Shown: one piece after another, positions 24,656-32,180 of the stretch
Layout of the letters: each line of letters begins with the position of its first letter
Numbering within the stretch: the first letter of the stretch is position 1
Assembly: GCA_038210135.1 (NCBI GenBank)
Contig: JBBQWZ010000005.1
Location: 62,001-126,000 of the forward strand
Direction of reading: 5' to 3'
From: JBBQWZ01 sp038210135
GTDB taxonomy: Bacteria; Acidobacteriota; Terriglobia; Bryobacterales; Bryobacteraceae
DNA length: 64,000 nt
Notes under the pieces: generated by a model
Database searches by the model: none
The model's input: the letters and a program-made list of their open reading frames with translations, nothing else
What the model was told of the DNA's origin: nothing
Translations under genes and position numbers: made by a program

Positions 24656-25207
24656 CTATTCGTCCGGGAGTTGGAAGGTAGCGATCATGTATTCCGGATG
24701 GCGGGCGTTGAGGAAGTTAAGGAAGACTTCGTTGAGGAGATGGATTGATTTGCGGGTTGTGGTCTCCCAATCGGCGTCGAGACTTTTTATGGTCAGGGTG
24801 CCGGACTTGGCGCGGTTCGCGTAGGAGACTCGCATTTTGGCGGGATCGACGCGGCGGTGTTCGGGGCGTTGGGGAGATTGGCAGGCGGCGAGGAAAGCTT
24901 TCAGTTCCGTTTCGAGAGTGGAGCCGGGTTCGACGGCCGGGAGCAGTTTCTTGAAGATGATGACGTTTCGCTTGGTGTCGAAGGTCATGCGGAAAGAGAG
25001 GTTGAGGAGCCAGAAGAAGCGGAATTCGGCGATGCCGTTTTCGAGGGCGGTCCGGCTGAAGGATCGGAAGACTCCGCGTTCGGCGTAAGCGTTCAGTTGG
25101 GATTCGATGAGGGCTAGCGGGTTGGTCCGCTCCCGGCGCAGCACTTCGTGCTGCTTTGGTCGCGGCTCGGATTTTTTTGCCGCGGATTTTTTGGTGGCGG
25201 TTTTCAC
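24656..25207 (-). CDS. Conserved-looking protein of unknown function
   Basis: 183 residues. The first 25 are Lys-rich (MKTATKKSAAKKSEPRPKQ) and probably disordered. The rest appears to be a compact alpha/beta domain with FRFFWLLNLSFRMTFDTKRNVIIFKKLLPAV and a C-terminal helix-rich part KSIHLLNEVFLNFLNARHPEYMIATFQLP. No motif that I recognise. The start is GTG. Codon choice (GC-rich third positions) supports coding. Position between a dispersed repeat and a hairpin-repeat cluster gives no functional clue. Confidence 0.65.
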   Translation of the reverse strand: MKTATKKSAAKKSEPRPKQHEVLRRERTNPLALIESQLNAYAERGVFRSFSRTALENGIAEFRFFWLLNLSFRMTFDTKRNVIIFKKLLPAVEPGSTLETELKAFLAACQSPQRPEHRRVDPAKMRVSYANRAKSGTLTIKSLDADWETTTRKSIHLLNEVFLNFLNARHPEYMIATFQLPDE

Positions 25208-25232
25208 TTGGATTCTGGTTTAGATGAAGGTG

Positions 25233-25361
25233 CCGTCGCTTACGCTCCGGGTTCAAGCAGGCAACTATTCATTGTTTGGTCCGGTCGCTTAGACTCGGGG
25301 TTCAAGCGGCAACTGCTGATGTGGCAACTGGTCATTGTGGTCCCGTCGCTTACGTTCCGGG
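25233..25361 (+). repeat. Cluster of three hairpin repeats
   Basis: Copies at 25233-25250 (CCG-TC-GC-TTAC-GC-TC-CGG), 25281-25300 (degenerate, CCGG-TC-GC-TTAG-AC-TC-GGGG) and 25342-25361 (CCCG-TC-GC-TTAC-GT-TC-CGGG). Each is followed by GTTCA, and the first two are separated from the next copy by a GGCAACT spacer motif. They fill the 176-bp gap 25208-25383, which has no gene. Confidence 0.75.
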
Positions 25362-25383
25362 TTCAGGCTGCGCGAAACTTTGG

Positions 25384-27327
25384 CTAGTGGCTGTAGGCCA
25401 TGCAGCCGGGTTCGATTTTGCCTAGCATTCCGGGTTCGTAGCGGGCGCGAAGCCAGTATTCTCGCTTGGCCTGGCAATTGATCAATGTCGAGACGCGGTC
25501 CTTGGCGGCGATCTGGTAGCTGCGCTCGAGGGCTCCGCGGAAATCTTCGGGTTTGGTGACGTATTCGCCGCGGGCCCCGAGGGCTTCGGCGATTTTGTCG
25601 TATCGCAGATTTTCCTGGAACAGGTACATATGCGCGCCTTTGCCGGGCATGTTGATGCCCCAGGCGTTGTTGTTATAGACGATCATGACGACCGGCATGC
25701 GGTACTTCGCCATGGTCTCGAGCTCCATGCCGGAGTAAGCGAAGCCGGCGTCGCCGGTGACTCCGATGATGGGCGAACCTTTGTAGGGCGCTTGCGGGCC
25801 GACGCCTTGCTGGACGGCAGCGGCGGCTCCGAAGGCGTAGCCGAGGTCGGGTCCGATGGCGCCGTACTGGTAGGCTCCGTTGAGGATCTGGCCGGGGCGG
25901 TAGGCGCGCATAAAGCGGCGCATGTAGCGGGCGATTCCGAAGCCGCCGGAGACATAGGTGGTCTGCTCTTTGGGCAGGTTGCGGTGGTAGGCGAACTGCG
26001 CCACTTCGTGGGCGATGACGGCGGGGTGGACGGCGTCGGTGTAACTGGCTCCGATTTTGTAATAGGCGGCGTTCTCGTCTTCGAATTTCTTGCGCTCGGC
26101 GGCGAGTTCGGCGACCCAGGCTTCGCGCCTGGCCTTTGGGAGCATGGTGGCGATCGACTCGAGGGCGGCCTTCTCGCAGCTGACGATACCGAGATCGACG
26201 GGCATGTTGCGGCCGATGTCTGAGTGGTCGGGATCGATGCGGACGATCGTCGCGTCGGCGCTGAAGTTGCATTCGCCGACGTTGGGCATCGAGTATTGGC
26301 CGATGAAGATGACGAGGTCGGCGCTCATCAGGGCTCCGGGAGCAGTGCTGGCGGAGAGGGCGTGTCCGTCGGAGAAATGGCCGCGGGAGGGTCCGGATTC
26401 GACGACGGCGATGTCGGCCTGTTCGGCGACCTGCTTCAGCGCATCCCACGCTTTGGAGTAGAAGACGCCAGTGCTGGCGACGATGATGGGGCGCTGCGAT
26501 TTCTGGATGAGGTCGACAAGGGCTTTGATGCGCTTCGGATCCGGGAAGGGCTTCGCGTCGGTGCGATAGCGCGATTTCTCGAAGTAGAAGCGGAGTTCGC
26601 TGGGGTCTTTGAAACGGGCTCCGGCAACTTCGCCGGGGAAGTCGAGGTGGACGGGGCGAGGCACGCCGCTTTTCAACTGACGGAAGGCGTAGGCGGAGTA
26701 TTCGTAGACGCGATTGGGATCGATCAGGCGCTTGCCGTATTTTTTCAGGCCTTCGGTGGTGGGCTGTTGATAGGCGGTCTGGATGCCCATTTCGCTGTCG
26801 TCTTCGGACATGCGTTTGTTGCTGGCGAGGACCAGCACGGGGGAACGCGCGGCGTTGGCGGCCGCGATGTTCATGATCATGTTGGTGAAGCCGGGTCCTT
26901 CGGTGCCGGAGCAGGCGGCGACCTCTCCGGTGACGCGGGCGAAGCCGTCGGCGGCCGAGCACATCGAGCCTTCGGTGCGTCCGCCGTAGGTGGCGATGCC
27001 TTCTTCGGCGATGGCGTTGATGACTTCGTAATTGCCGGGGCAGCAGAACAGGGCTTGGAGCCCTTCTTCCTTGCAGACCTTGGCGAAGATCTGGGCTCCG
27101 CGCATGGGGAAGGCAGCTGGCTTGGGGGCCGCCTTTTGGGAGTCCGTGATGGCGTCCGGGATGCGGATGGGACCGCCGCTGGCGGCGGAAGCTCCGCGGG
27201 TGCCGAGTCCGGCGGCTCCGGTGAGTCCGGACAGCATGGTTTTATTCAGGAACGCGCGGCGTGAACCGTCGTTATCCGCGCGATCCACAGGGCGCTTGGT
27301 CTGATCGGTCTTTTCCTGGTCTGGCAT
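25384..27327 (-). CDS. Tat-exported thiamine-diphosphate enzyme (acetolactate synthase/oxalyl-CoA decarboxylase-like)
   Basis: 647 residues. The N-terminal 50 residues carry a Tat signal, with the twin arginines in SRRAFLNKTMLSGLTGAAG. Then follow the three domains of ThDP-dependent decarboxylases. The activating glutamate is in GGRTEGSMCSAADGFARVTG, the central domain is at about 240-390, and the ThDP/Mg site reads GVTGDAGFAYSG and later YNNNAWGIN. The start is the ATG at 27327 behind GGAGG; an upstream ATG at 27357 has no such site. A c-type cytochrome gene lies 87 bp upstream on the same strand. Known relatives are cytoplasmic, so export of the folded holoenzyme is unusual. The substrate is unknown. 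Confidence 0.82.
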   Translation of the reverse strand: MPDQEKTDQTKRPVDRADNDGSRRAFLNKTMLSGLTGAAGLGTRGASAASGGPIRIPDAITDSQKAAPKPAAFPMRGAQIFAKVCKEEGLQALFCCPGNYEVINAIAEEGIATYGGRTEGSMCSAADGFARVTGEVAACSGTEGPGFTNMIMNIAAANAARSPVLVLASNKRMSEDDSEMGIQTAYQQPTTEGLKKYGKRLIDPNRVYEYSAYAFRQLKSGVPRPVHLDFPGEVAGARFKDPSELRFYFEKSRYRTDAKPFPDPKRIKALVDLIQKSQRPIIVASTGVFYSKAWDALKQVAEQADIAVVESGPSRGHFSDGHALSASTAPGALMSADLVIFIGQYSMPNVGECNFSADATIVRIDPDHSDIGRNMPVDLGIVSCEKAALESIATMLPKARREAWVAELAAERKKFEDENAAYYKIGASYTDAVHPAVIAHEVAQFAYHRNLPKEQTTYVSGGFGIARYMRRFMRAYRPGQILNGAYQYGAIGPDLGYAFGAAAAVQQGVGPQAPYKGSPIIGVTGDAGFAYSGMELETMAKYRMPVVMIVYNNNAWGINMPGKGAHMYLFQENLRYDKIAEALGARGEYVTKPEDFRGALERSYQIAAKDRVSTLINCQAKREYWLRARYEPGMLGKIEPGCMAYSH

Positions 27328-27414
27328 GGACCCTCCGGTGTGGCTAGGATAATGCAATTTTGCTGCGCGTAAAGGGGACTGAATAGTCAGACTACGCGAC
27401 GCGCCCGGCGGTTA

Positions 27415-27801
27415 CTATTTGGCTTCGTCTTCGAGCTTGGGGCGTACGGATTCGGGCCACAGGCTGCGGCAGAAGTTGGCGAGGTGCCAGATGTCGTCGT
27501 CCTTGAGGTTCTTGTAGGGCGGCATTTCTTCCTTGGTGCCCTCGCGGATGCTCTTAAAGATGTCAGGGGAATTCTTGCCGTGGATGTAGGTATCGGGGTC
27601 GGTGAGATCGGCTGGCGCGGTGGTGGTGAAGTCGCGACCGGAGAGGGAGCGACCATCGCGATCGTGGCACTGGGTGCAATTCCGGAGGTAAACCTGCTTA
27701 CCGAGTTCGATGGATTTCCGGGTGAAAGGAAGGCCCTTGGGCTTGTCCTGGGCGGCGAGGGCTGCGATTAGACAGGCTAGTAAAGCGGCGATTCTGAACA
27801 T
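27415..27801 (-). CDS. Periplasmic c-type cytochrome, class I
   Basis: 128 residues. MFRIAALLACLIAALAAQ is a signal peptide. CTQCH is the haem-binding site, and the distal methionine is likely in EEMPPYKNLKDDD, the usual place in small class I cytochromes. The protein is a one-haem electron carrier. It precedes the exported ThDP enzyme on the same strand with an 87-bp gap that includes a short imperfect hairpin (GCGTA and TACGC arms), so cotranscription is likely but not certain. Confidence 0.88.
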   Translation of the reverse strand: MFRIAALLACLIAALAAQDKPKGLPFTRKSIELGKQVYLRNCTQCHDRDGRSLSGRDFTTTAPADLTDPDTYIHGKNSPDIFKSIREGTKEEMPPYKNLKDDDIWHLANFCRSLWPESVRPKLEDEAK

Positions 27802-27896
27802 CTGCCCGAAAGTAGCAATCTGACGCAGTTAAGTCAATACGCTGCTGAGTTGTTGATGGGCGCCTTGCGGAACGATGGCTTTGTTAAACTTTGGCT

Positions 27897-28112
27897 GTGA
27901 AGTATCGCGTTCTTCTCGAACCGGACGAAGACGGAGTGTTCGTTGCGACATGTCCTTCTCTGCCCGGCTGCATCTCGCAGGGCGCAACACGAGCGGAGGC
28001 AAGCCAGAACATTCGCGAGGCAATGGAAGGCTACGTTGCCAGCCTCCGTAAACATGGCGACCCAGTGCCGCCGAGTATTTTCGAGGAAGTGGTCGAGGTC
28101 AGCGAAGTTTGA
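27897..28112 (+). CDS. HicB-like antitoxin, no HicA beside it
   Basis: 71 residues. MKYRVLLEPDEDGVFVATCPSLPGCISQGATRAEASQNIREAMEGY is the complete partial-RNase-H fold of HicB antitoxins. The C-terminal DNA-binding part of longer HicB proteins is absent; the gene ends at EVVEVSEV. The GTG at 27897 matches the family N-terminus. The gene following is on the other strand and is a PIN toxin, so there is no HicA partner. Orphan HicB-like proteins are common. Confidence 0.78.
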   Translation: MKYRVLLEPDEDGVFVATCPSLPGCISQGATRAEASQNIREAMEGYVASLRKHGDPVPPSIFEEVVEVSEV

Positions 28113-28141
28113 AGTTACCGGTCGTTCCTGTAGGTTCGAAT

Positions 28142-28561
28142 TTATTCGACGACGGCGACTAACTTCGATTCGATAATCCGCTGGTCGGAGGTGACGAGGC
28201 GCAGGCGATGGACTCGGGCGATGGCGCGATCGGCGGGATCTTGCAGGTGACGTCCGAGCGACGCGATTTCGGAGGCAATTTCGGTGGTCAGCGGGAGGAT
28301 TTGGAAAAGCGGGTTCGCCTCCAAAGGCTCGAAGATATCTTCCAGCTTCAAGTTCAAAAGGCCTCCACTGACGAGGATCGCGATTTCGAGTAAGCTCATC
28401 GCACTGACGGCAACGGGCTCGTTGTGTCGCGCGGCCGCTTCGAGAATGCGAAGCTGCTCGCGAGATAGCTTTCTCGCTTCGATGAACCAGCGCACGAGAA
28501 CGTGGGTGTCAAGAAGAAATCGGGGGCGCAAATTTGTTACTCGTCCCGGACTACATCCCAC
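28142..28561 (-). CDS. VapC-type PIN-domain toxin
   Basis: 139 residues. The PIN acidic residues are seen in FLLDTHVLVRWF, SLLEIAIL, DPADRAIA and VTSDQRI, so the ribonuclease site looks intact. It is paired with the Phd/YefM-type antitoxin whose 3' end overlaps its start by 25 bp if the ATG at 28561 is used. A TTG at 28531, just before RPRFLLDTH, is the alternative. VapC toxins cleave tRNA or rRNA. Pairing of PIN with a Phd-fold antitoxin is common. Confidence 0.85.
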   Translation of the reverse strand: MGCSPGRVTNLRPRFLLDTHVLVRWFIEARKLSREQLRILEAAARHNEPVAVSAMSLLEIAILVSGGLLNLKLEDIFEPLEANPLFQILPLTTEIASEIASLGRHLQDPADRAIARVHRLRLVTSDQRIIESKLVAVVE

Positions 28562-28782
28562 AGTACGGACGTATCGAGGTTTACGATGTCGCCGACGATT
28601 TTGCCCTTCTTGGCGAGACTATCCTTCGGGGATTTCCAAGGCCGTTGCGGTGAGGGCACAACAACTGCTACTGGTTGGCCACGCTTCGTAATGGTGACAG
28701 ATTCGCTGTTGGCATGTACTTCGTCGAGGACGGACAGACACTTGGCTTTGAACTCAGTGGCGCTGATCACCCGTTGTTTCAT
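28537..28782 (-). CDS. Phd/YefM-type antitoxin
   Basis: 81 residues. MKQRVISATEFKAKCLSVLDEVHANSESVTITKRGQPVAVVVP is the Phd/YefM fold, which dimerises and binds the operator. The C-terminal tail KGKIVGDIVNLDTSVLWDVVRDE would cover the toxin active site. It is the first gene of the pair, the standard order for autoregulated toxin-antitoxin operons. Confidence 0.85.
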   Translation of the reverse strand: MKQRVISATEFKAKCLSVLDEVHANSESVTITKRGQPVAVVVPSPQRPWKSPKDSLAKKGKIVGDIVNLDTSVLWDVVRDE

Positions 28783-28884
28783 CGTCTTCTTATGGTAGCA
28801 GTCGGCGACTGGTCATCTGACCAGTCGGCTTAGCGTGCTTCTCACGAACGCATTTCCACTTAGGTACGAGGGTACAATCCCGGT

Positions 28885-29811
28885 ATGCGTTTTGCATCGA
28901 TGCGCGGGGCGGCGGGAATCGTGGCGGTTGCCGGGTTGATCATTGTTGCGGGTACTCTTGCCTGGACGCAAGAGCCGGTCGCACCGCTCGCGCATTTTCA
29001 TCATGTGCATTTGAATTCGACCGACCCGAAAGCGGCTATCGATTTCTACACGGCGAAGTTTTTGGCGGAGAAAGCGAAATTCGCTGGCGTCGCCGATGCG
29101 GTGCTGGCGGCGGACCGGTGGCTGTTGTTTACCAAGGTGAATACGGCTCCGAAAGCGGAGGTCACGTCCGCGATCTGGCACATCGGGTGGGGCGCGGAAA
29201 ATATGCAGGAGACCTACCAGAAGCAGGTGGCGAGCGGTACGACGTTTCAGACGGAGATCACGGACATCAGCGATCAGGGCGACGGCAAAGGCGGGAATGG
29301 GCGTTTCTTCTTCGCTTACGTGGACGGGCCGGATCACGCGCTGATCGAATTGAACACGGCGGCGAATCACAGCTTCGGCCATTTGCATTTATTGAGCAGC
29401 GATCCGATTGCGGCGTCGGAATGGTACGTGAAGGAGTTTGGGTTGACTCGGCGAGGAGGTGCTCCGTCGCGGGAATTGCGTTTTCGCAAGGGGCGGCAGA
29501 CGGCTCCGGCGGTGTCGCTGATGATGGACAACGTCAACGTGATCATTTATCCGGTGGGGAATGCCAAGGCGGCATTTCCGGAAGCTTGGAAAGGGCGCGA
29601 GGAACTGGAATCGACGAAGGATCACACGATCGATCACGTCGGATTTCGGGTGGAGAATTTGGACGCCGCGCTGGCGCGTTTGCGGGCGGATGGCGTGAGA
29701 GTCACCGAGGAGCCGAAGTCGATTCTGGGCGGCAAAGTGAAGTATGCGTTTATTGAGGGTCCGGACCGGATCCGGATTGAAGTGATTGAGGATCGGACGG
29801 CGAAGGATTAG
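28885..29811 (+). CDS. Exported protein with two VOC (glyoxalase/dioxygenase-fold) domains
   Basis: 308 residues. An N-terminal hydrophobic segment (GIVAVAGLIIVAGTLAWTQE) suggests a signal peptide or membrane anchor. Two vicinal-oxygen-chelate modules follow. The first starts HFHHVHLNSTDPKAAIDFYTAKF, the second SFGHLHLLSSDPIAASEWYVKEFG, and the last module has TIDHVGFRVENLDAALARL. The VOC fold binds a metal with His/Glu; these are present but the reaction is not predictable. Export of VOC proteins is unusual in most phyla and frequent in Acidobacteriota. Confidence 0.82.
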   Translation: MRFASMRGAAGIVAVAGLIIVAGTLAWTQEPVAPLAHFHHVHLNSTDPKAAIDFYTAKFLAEKAKFAGVADAVLAADRWLLFTKVNTAPKAEVTSAIWHIGWGAENMQETYQKQVASGTTFQTEITDISDQGDGKGGNGRFFFAYVDGPDHALIELNTAANHSFGHLHLLSSDPIAASEWYVKEFGLTRRGGAPSRELRFRKGRQTAPAVSLMMDNVNVIIYPVGNAKAAFPEAWKGREELESTKDHTIDHVGFRVENLDAALARLRADGVRVTEEPKSILGGKVKYAFIEGPDRIRIEVIEDRTAKD

Positions 29812-29842
29812 GTACGTCTACCAGCGGATGCGAGAAAAAGGT

Positions 29843-29964
29843 CCGCTTCCTTACGGTCGCGGTTCTGTGCTGATTGCTATGAGGGTCCGCTCCCTTACGG
29901 TCGCGGTTCTGTGCTGAGGTCGCGGTTCTGTGCTGATTGCTATAGTGACCTCGCTGACGCTCGG
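29843..29964 (+). repeat. Cluster of three hairpin repeats with a partial tandem duplication
   Basis: Copies at 29843-29862 (CCGC-TT-CC-TTAC-GG-TC-GCGG), 29887-29906 (CCGC-TC-CC-TTAC-GG-TC-GCGG) and 29949-29964 (CC-TC-GC-TGAC-GC-TC-GG). The right flank of the second copy is duplicated in tandem: GGTCGCGGTTCTGTGCTGA at 29899-29917 and again at 29918-29936. The 185-bp gap between the VOC and radical SAM genes is almost entirely made of these units. Confidence 0.8.
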
Positions 29965-29996
29965 GTTCAAGGCAGTGGCCGTCGCGGCTTGGAGCG

Positions 29997-31073
29997 TCAG
30001 GCGTTCGACGACTTGGGCTCGTAGGTACAAAGCGGATCCGACGCGAGAATGTCGCCGGTTGCTTCGTAGGCGCGGGCTCGCGAACCGCCGCAGAGCGTGT
30101 GGTATTCGCAGTGGCCGCAACGGCCCTCAAATTGGCTTGGATCGTGCAGCGACTCGAAGATTGGCGAGTGGCGATAGATCTCGGTCAGACGATCGCGCTT
30201 GACGTTTCCGGCGGCCACGGGCAGGAATCCGGCTGGACAGATATCGCCGGTGTGGGAGACAAACATGACGCCGTTGCCGTCGCGGATTCCGAAACTGCGG
30301 AAGGGAGCGCTGCGTTTGATCTGCTCGCCGGTCATTCCTTCGGAGCGCATTTCTTCGAGCGCGACGCGGCGGAACGAGGGGGCTTCGGTGGTGGCGATGA
30401 TGAAGGGCGACGTTTTCGCGGTCTGGTACACCCAACGCATCAGCTCTTCGCTTTCGGTAGGGGGGAGCGAGGCGAGGACCTTGCCGCGTCCGACGGAGAT
30501 CAGGAAAAACAAGCTCCAGCGGGCTGGCGTGTAGGGCTTGAGCAGCTCGTAGATGGCGGGGATGTCGTCGACGGTCTCTTCGGAGACGAGAGTATTCACC
30601 TGCAGGGGCAGTTCGAGTTCCTGGGCCCAGCGCATAGCTTGGAGGGTGCGGTCGAAAGTTCCGGGGACGCCGCGGATGGAATCGTGGCGGCTGGCGGTGG
30701 AGCCGTCGAGCGAGAGTCCTAGGCCAGCGACGCCGTGTTTCTTGAGTTTTTCGAAGGTTTCGCGTTTCAGCGCGGCGGTGGCGGCGGGCGTAATCGACAG
30801 CGGGATGCCCAGGCTGTGCGCTTCGTCGATTAAAGGATAGAGGTCCTGGCGTTCGAGCGGATCGCCTCCGGTGAGGATCAGGTGGGGCTTGGGTTCCCCG
30901 AAGTCGGGAATCTGACGAAGAAAGGCGACGCTGTCTTCGAAAGAGAGCTGATCTGGGTGAGGCGACGGCATAGCCTCGGCGCGGCAGTGCCGGCACGCCA
31001 GCGCGCAGGCTTGCGTCATTTCCCAATAGATATTCATTGGGGTTTGCGCAAAGTCACGGGCTACGTGTTGCAT
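29997..31073 (-). CDS. Radical SAM/SPASM protein (AhbD/NirJ-like)
   Basis: 358 residues. CALACRHC is the Cys-x3-Cys-x2-Cys site of the radical SAM 4Fe-4S cluster, preceded by NIYWEMTQ. GGDPLERQDLYPLI is the SAM-binding GGE-like motif (GGD here). The C-terminal SPASM region has CPAGFLPVAAGNV, then CGHCEYHTLCGGSRARAYEATGDILASDPLC, which should hold one or two auxiliary clusters. This arrangement is shared by haem-pathway enzymes AhbD and NirJ and by peptide-modifying enzymes. No haem genes and no precursor peptide gene are adjacent, so the substrate is open. Confidence 0.88.
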   Translation of the reverse strand: MQHVARDFAQTPMNIYWEMTQACALACRHCRAEAMPSPHPDQLSFEDSVAFLRQIPDFGEPKPHLILTGGDPLERQDLYPLIDEAHSLGIPLSITPAATAALKRETFEKLKKHGVAGLGLSLDGSTASRHDSIRGVPGTFDRTLQAMRWAQELELPLQVNTLVSEETVDDIPAIYELLKPYTPARWSLFFLISVGRGKVLASLPPTESEELMRWVYQTAKTSPFIIATTEAPSFRRVALEEMRSEGMTGEQIKRSAPFRSFGIRDGNGVMFVSHTGDICPAGFLPVAAGNVKRDRLTEIYRHSPIFESLHDPSQFEGRCGHCEYHTLCGGSRARAYEATGDILASDPLCTYEPKSSNA

Positions 31074-31324
31074 ACTTCCACATTACGCCTTTGAGGGAAG
31101 GGTGCAGCTATTTTCTTCGAAGCCTCGGTCAAGATGCTTGAAACAAAGCGTTACTTGAAGTCTACGGTGGCCCACGAAGCCCGGAACTGCTCTCAGAAAG
31201 CGTCCTCGGTCGCGAAGATAAGTTGCCAAAAAGATCAGTCCCGCAGATTTACATTGGCTGAACCGATGCTAGAATCTCTCCTTGGTTGCCGGACTTATAG
31301 ACTCAGCCGATCAAGAACGATTCC

Positions 31325-31633
31325 ATGAGCATCAATTTTCGTCAGTAGGAAGTGTTTCGCGCGGTTGCTGAAGATCGCAGCTTTACGCGCGCGCGCCACG
31401 TGCTGCTGATCTCGCAATCGACGGTGAGCCAGCACATCCGCGAGCTGGAAGAACAACTGCAAGTCCGGTTGTTCGAGCGCAATCGCCGGAATGTCGCGTT
31501 GAGTGCCGCGGGCGTGATCGGTGGCGGCGAATCGGTTGTGCTCGTGTTGACCGGCAATGGCTTGAAAGCGACGGACAAGTTCGTGGCGCACCAAGTGGCA
31601 GAGTCCGCTGCAAATCTCGCGCCAGTGGGGTAG
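31325..31633 (+). pseudogene. Broken LysR-family regulator with a threonine-synthase-like tail
   Basis: Starting at ATG 31325 the frame reads MSINFRQ, then TAG at 31346, then EVFRAVAEDRSFTRARHVLL and STVSQHIRELEEQLQVRLFERNRRNV. This is the LysR winged helix with a nonsense codon at position 8; family members usually have Leu there, so one base change is enough. After about residue 65 the sequence leaves LysR. It continues in frame as ESVVLVLTGNGLKATDKF, which resembles the C-terminus of threonine synthase, and stops at 31631. The whole effector domain is gone. Reinitiation at GTG 31352 could give a DNA-binding fragment. Confidence 0.8.
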
Positions 31634-31694
31634 GCGGAGTTCCGATTCGAAGGCGGCCGGACGGTCTGCCGCACAGCGCGTGTACGTTATCATG

Positions 31695-31722
31695 AATCAC
31701 CGTACCGCTCTGCGCGGTGATT
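31695..31722. repeat. Perfect 8-bp inverted repeat in front of the GNAT gene
   Basis: AATCACCG at 31695-31702 and CGGTGATT at 31715-31722 flank a 12-base loop. The hairpin ends 9 bp before the ATG of the GNAT gene. It could terminate transcripts from the pseudogene or affect translation of the downstream gene; only TTT follows, so termination would be weak. Confidence 0.5.
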
Positions 31723-31731
31723 TCGGGCGGC

Positions 31732-32160
31732 ATGATTCTCGACGTACGCGAACCCAGCAACGAAGCCGAATTCACGCACTACTTCGACCTGCGCTGGCGA
31801 ATTTTGCGTGAGCCGTGGATGCAATCGAAGGACAGTGAGCGGGACGACCAGGAAGCGGAAGCGACGCACCTCGGCGCATGGCTGGACGGCGTGCCAGCGG
31901 GCGTGGGGCGATTGCACTTCCTCTCTCCGCAGGAAGCGCAAATCCGGTATATGGCAGTGGAACAAGGCCTGAGCGGTCAGGGAATCGGGAGCGCATTGCT
32001 TTCCACGCTGGAGCAGCGGACTAGAGAACGGGGCGCGGTCCGCGCGGTACTCAACGCGCGCGAGACAGCCATGCGGATTTACTCGAAGCACGGGTCTGCG
32101 GTGTCGGGCCCGGCGGGCGTATTGTTCGACCAGATTCCGCATCGCGAAAAGGATCTGTAG
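31732..32160 (+). CDS. GNAT-family N-acetyltransferase
   Basis: 142 residues. IRYMAVEQGLSGQGIGSALLSTLEQ contains the acetyl-CoA pyrophosphate loop (Q/R-x-x-G-x-G/A, here QGIGSA) of GNAT enzymes, and the C-terminal strand pair is typical. It transfers acetyl from acetyl-CoA to an amine of unknown identity. The ATG at 31732 (MILDVREPSNEAEF) fits the family start better than a GTG at 31717, which lies inside an inverted repeat. Confidence 0.85.
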   Translation: MILDVREPSNEAEFTHYFDLRWRILREPWMQSKDSERDDQEAEATHLGAWLDGVPAGVGRLHFLSPQEAQIRYMAVEQGLSGQGIGSALLSTLEQRTRERGAVRAVLNARETAMRIYSKHGSAVSGPAGVLFDQIPHREKDL

Positions 32161-32180
32161 GCAGTGCGGTCCGGTGGAGC

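Noticed and set aside
25673..26962. 429-codon open frame on the minus strand inside the ThDP enzyme gene
   Set aside because: The product is extremely rich in Arg, Pro and His, the usual sign of an out-of-frame reading of GC-rich coding DNA.
29997..31073. Radical SAM gene as the missing hpnH
   Set aside because: HpnH is a B12-independent radical SAM enzyme without the SPASM cysteines seen here. This protein has a Cys-rich C-terminal region like AhbD/NirJ and peptide-modifying enzymes.
31134..31328. 64-codon frame before the LysR relic
   Set aside because: No family resemblance, no ribosome site; the 250-bp gap 31074-31324 more likely carries promoters of the divergent radical SAM gene and the relic.
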